From the NCBI GenBank assembly GCA_026168455.1, contig CM047426.1:87943986-88007985 (forward strand): a DNA stretch of 64,000 nucleotides, read 5' to 3'. Below, one piece after another: positions 61,501 to 64,000 of this stretch. The translations under genes and the position numbers were made by a program. The notes under the pieces were generated by a model. It was not told the origin of the DNA, ran no database searches, and saw nothing but the letters and a program-made list of their open reading frames with translations. Position 1 is the first letter of the stretch, and each line of letters begins with the position of its first letter. Source of the DNA: Theocolax elegans. Lineage: Eukaryota; Arthropoda; Insecta; Hymenoptera; Cerocephalidae.

Positions 61501-64000
61501 CTTCTTGTAGAAGATATTTAACATCAAAGTCACGGAGAAGCCGAGAAAAAGACAAAAGCTAGGTATACGAGAACCTCGTATATAAATTGGGTACAAACAT
61601 TCGCGGACGGATCATCTCGCTTTACCACCTCGCAACTCACGCCGTAAAGATTCAGCTTGCTCGAGGTTCCGTGAGAGTTAACCTTCGAAAGCCAAAGTCT
61701 CTGGTAAAGCGATTTTTTTTTCCTTCGTTTTTTTTTTTAAGAAATCGTATTTTTAGTTACGCGCGCACGCGCTGCTAAGATTCATTTGCCGTACGTACAT
61801 AAATTTCATTGCCGTAGAATAAGAATCGTCAAGTAATGCGCTCGGGAGTAGCCGTATACGAGAGAATTATGCTTCCCGTTTTTAGGCGTGGAAAAGAGAA
61901 AAAGGGTATACTCGGTACTCACGACTTTACACCGCGTTCTTTACTGGGGCATACGTACCAATCGGTGTGAAAAATCACGGTAATATATTATCCGCGAATA
62001 AGGATTCCTTTTTTTATTTTTATTTTTATTTTCATTTTGCACTTTATTTCGGTATATCGAGTAGGATATTTAAGTGTCGGCGGCACATACTTGATTGGTG
62101 ATTTATACGATTCCGATGGAATTCTCATAACGGTAATAAAAGCATCTTGGCGTGCTTTTGATACAGAATTTACCTACTTTTATATCCTATCCTTTTGTGA
62201 ACACTCGCTACATAAATTTAAACAATTTTATTTTATTATATTTTACCACTTAATATTGTGTATGCCATTATTGTAAAAATAAAATTACGAATAAATCGTT
62301 ATTATATTAAATAAAAGTGCGTGGGTATACACGTTATTTATGTGTATAAGAAATGTCATTGAATATTCGAGGATATTAACAAATTATACGTTTATAAAAT
62401 AAATAAATTAAAAAATTGGAAAAGTAAAATGAAATTAGTTTTTTAAGTATTTTCATGAAATACTAGCCGATTAATACTACTATGCTATATATTCCTGGTA
62501 TATGTGATTTAAAAATAAAAAAATCTTAAATCACAGTCAGAGTTTTAGGCAAGTGATAAATGAAGATTTAATAATTTTGTTAACACCCAGAAAGCAAGTT
62601 TGATGTCAGTGTTTGAATTTTATGTTCGCATCCTGTCAAGATTAGATTTGTCGTCGTCTATTACTCAGGGGGAAACTTTTACACGAACCAAATATTTGAA
62701 ATGCTGTAACTGATGATATCAAAGTTTAAATTCACGTATTTATAGTTTAATTCTAAAAATCACACTACTCTGTACATATTGTTTGTGCGGTACATATTAC
62801 AATGATTTCGTCACATTTTTTTATAATACGTACATATATTAATTATTAATTAAAAAATTATATTATATTTCTCACATTTAATAAAAATTTTGTGAATTTA
62901 TAGTTTGGGTTGGATTAACGATTGCTGTAATGTCGAGTCAGTTAAATAATTTAACGTGCCGTGTTTCAAGACATCTTTGTTTCCATCTTCAGGTAATAAA
63001 CTTTAATGATAATAATTAATTTTGTTATAATTTAATGATTATAATTCTGTTAAATTTAAAAAGAAATTTACTCTTTGCATTCTTTCTATTTGATCATTGA
63101 TTCTGATAAGAAGTTGTATTTGTGTATGATGCATGGATAACTACTATGACGTAAAAGATGATTAATCTATATATAAGAGCGAAAACCCATTGATCATTTT
63201 ATACGTTTAAACAGAAAATCATTTCTCCGAATGGTTCTCGATACACAATGTAAGTGTTAAAGTATAGACCCTTTTCATCTCTATTGTATTTTAAGAATCT
63301 ACACAAAGGCACGTTTCTGTTATGCTAATTTGGCACTACTTGCGTGGTCTTATTGACTTTTCGCGAGTAAATTTTCATTTCAAAGTAGGTATAGAAAAGT
63401 GAAAGTATCTGTATTTTAATATAAAAATAATTATAATTACAATATTATTTTGAACCGCTTATTAATTTTAATACCATAGCTTTTCTATAACTTTCTAATT
63501 TGATCGAATCAGTGTAATAATGTACTTACAAATATGCTTGTATTACACTCTGTTGAAACATTTCAAAGTTATAAAAGAAAAATCTTATTTCCGCTTGAAG
63601 TGTTAGCTATTAGTTTGCCTTGTTGGAATTTCGTTTCCCCTAAACCAGGAGTTTAAGCTCTGATAAATATTGTACCAGCTGTTTGCTTTATACCCATAAG
63701 GTAACGTTCTCAACGAAAATGCATATAGAAAAAAAAAGAAAAAGCAACAAGTAGTCGTACACATTTTTTTGTACAACGATAAAATGTAACGATTTCCCGA
63801 AAATTTTCTTATTGCGCACACTTCAAAACTCCAAACACGAACGCGTGTTACTCTACGCGTCATAACGAAATGCACGTACAACCAAAGAAACAATGTAAAT
63901 TTAATTTAGACAGAAACGCGCAAACAATCCTTTCATAACTTATCCATTTCAAAAAATATATATATATATATATATAGGAATGGAACAATAATTTACGGCA
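55520..64000. other. Gene-poor region to the right edge
   Basis: No confident gene. CpG-rich patches lie at about 57300-57500, 60340-60560, 60780-61110 and 61560-61950; the one at 60780-61110 is the most GC-rich in the window. A weak plus-strand exon candidate is at 62904-62992. (TA)n runs are at about 58920-58937 and 63957-63976. Confidence 0.4.
62904..62992 (+). CDS. Weak candidate exon
   Basis: The stretch between acceptor gaatttatag and donor CTTCAG/GTAATA is open in one frame only: 29 codons after a two-base overlap, beginning WVGLTIAVMSSQ and ending LCFHLQ. The other two frames stop. Composition is AT-rich and no family is recognised. Confidence 0.2.

Overview
The window looks like nuclear DNA of an insect, most likely a hymenopteran and probably an ant. 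It is AT-rich, with small exons in long introns. It holds half of an insect odorant receptor (OR) gene, a decayed tandem OR copy, a DIRS-type tyrosine-recombinase retrotransposon, and several short terminal-inverted-repeat elements. There are no operons, rRNAs, tRNAs or CRISPR arrays. Species and chromosome cannot be fixed from sequence alone.

Left part (1-14400): this is the busiest stretch. A minus-strand OR gene runs off the left edge (exons 2210-2325, 1480-1887 and 83-331, with matching phases). A second copy (11926-12601) is a pseudogene with a one-base insertion, a lost splice donor and no third exon. The two copies sit in a larger duplication (about 918-4010 and 10866-14410). Within it, about 440 bp just upstream of the OR start is almost identical between copies, although the OR exons differ by roughly a fifth at protein level. 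One duplicate carries a TTAA-flanked MITE and a TA-flanked MITE; the other carries a 320-bp interspersed repeat. Between the copies lie a decayed DIRS-like element (gag, RT-RNase H, tyrosine recombinase; about 5100-8670), a large inverted repeat (8835-9220), and plus-strand, GC3-rich exons of one or more unrecognised genes (4301-4403, 10069-10257 with stop and poly(A) signal, 13233-13327). The ORs may therefore be nested in an intron of a plus-strand gene.

Middle and right parts (13400-64000): these are mostly gene-poor, AT-rich sequence with scattered CpG-rich patches, microsatellites and a few small elements (nested hAT-like elements at 16899-17576). The clearest gene is a compact minus-strand, four-exon gene at 38648-39746. 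It encodes an 86-residue secreted peptide with four cysteines after the signal region (C-x6-C-x22-C-x9-C), and has a TATA box and a poly(A) signal. Each of its coding pieces is too short to stand out as an ORF. Weaker calls are a possible 27-nt microexon (36103-36129), a TATA promoter with a 30-nt first exon (40527-40589), a minus-strand exon (46795-47114), another TATA promoter (45818) and a hammerhead-like motif (54808).

Many low-confidence exon calls rest only on an open frame plus splice consensus. RNA-seq or comparison with other ant genomes would settle them.
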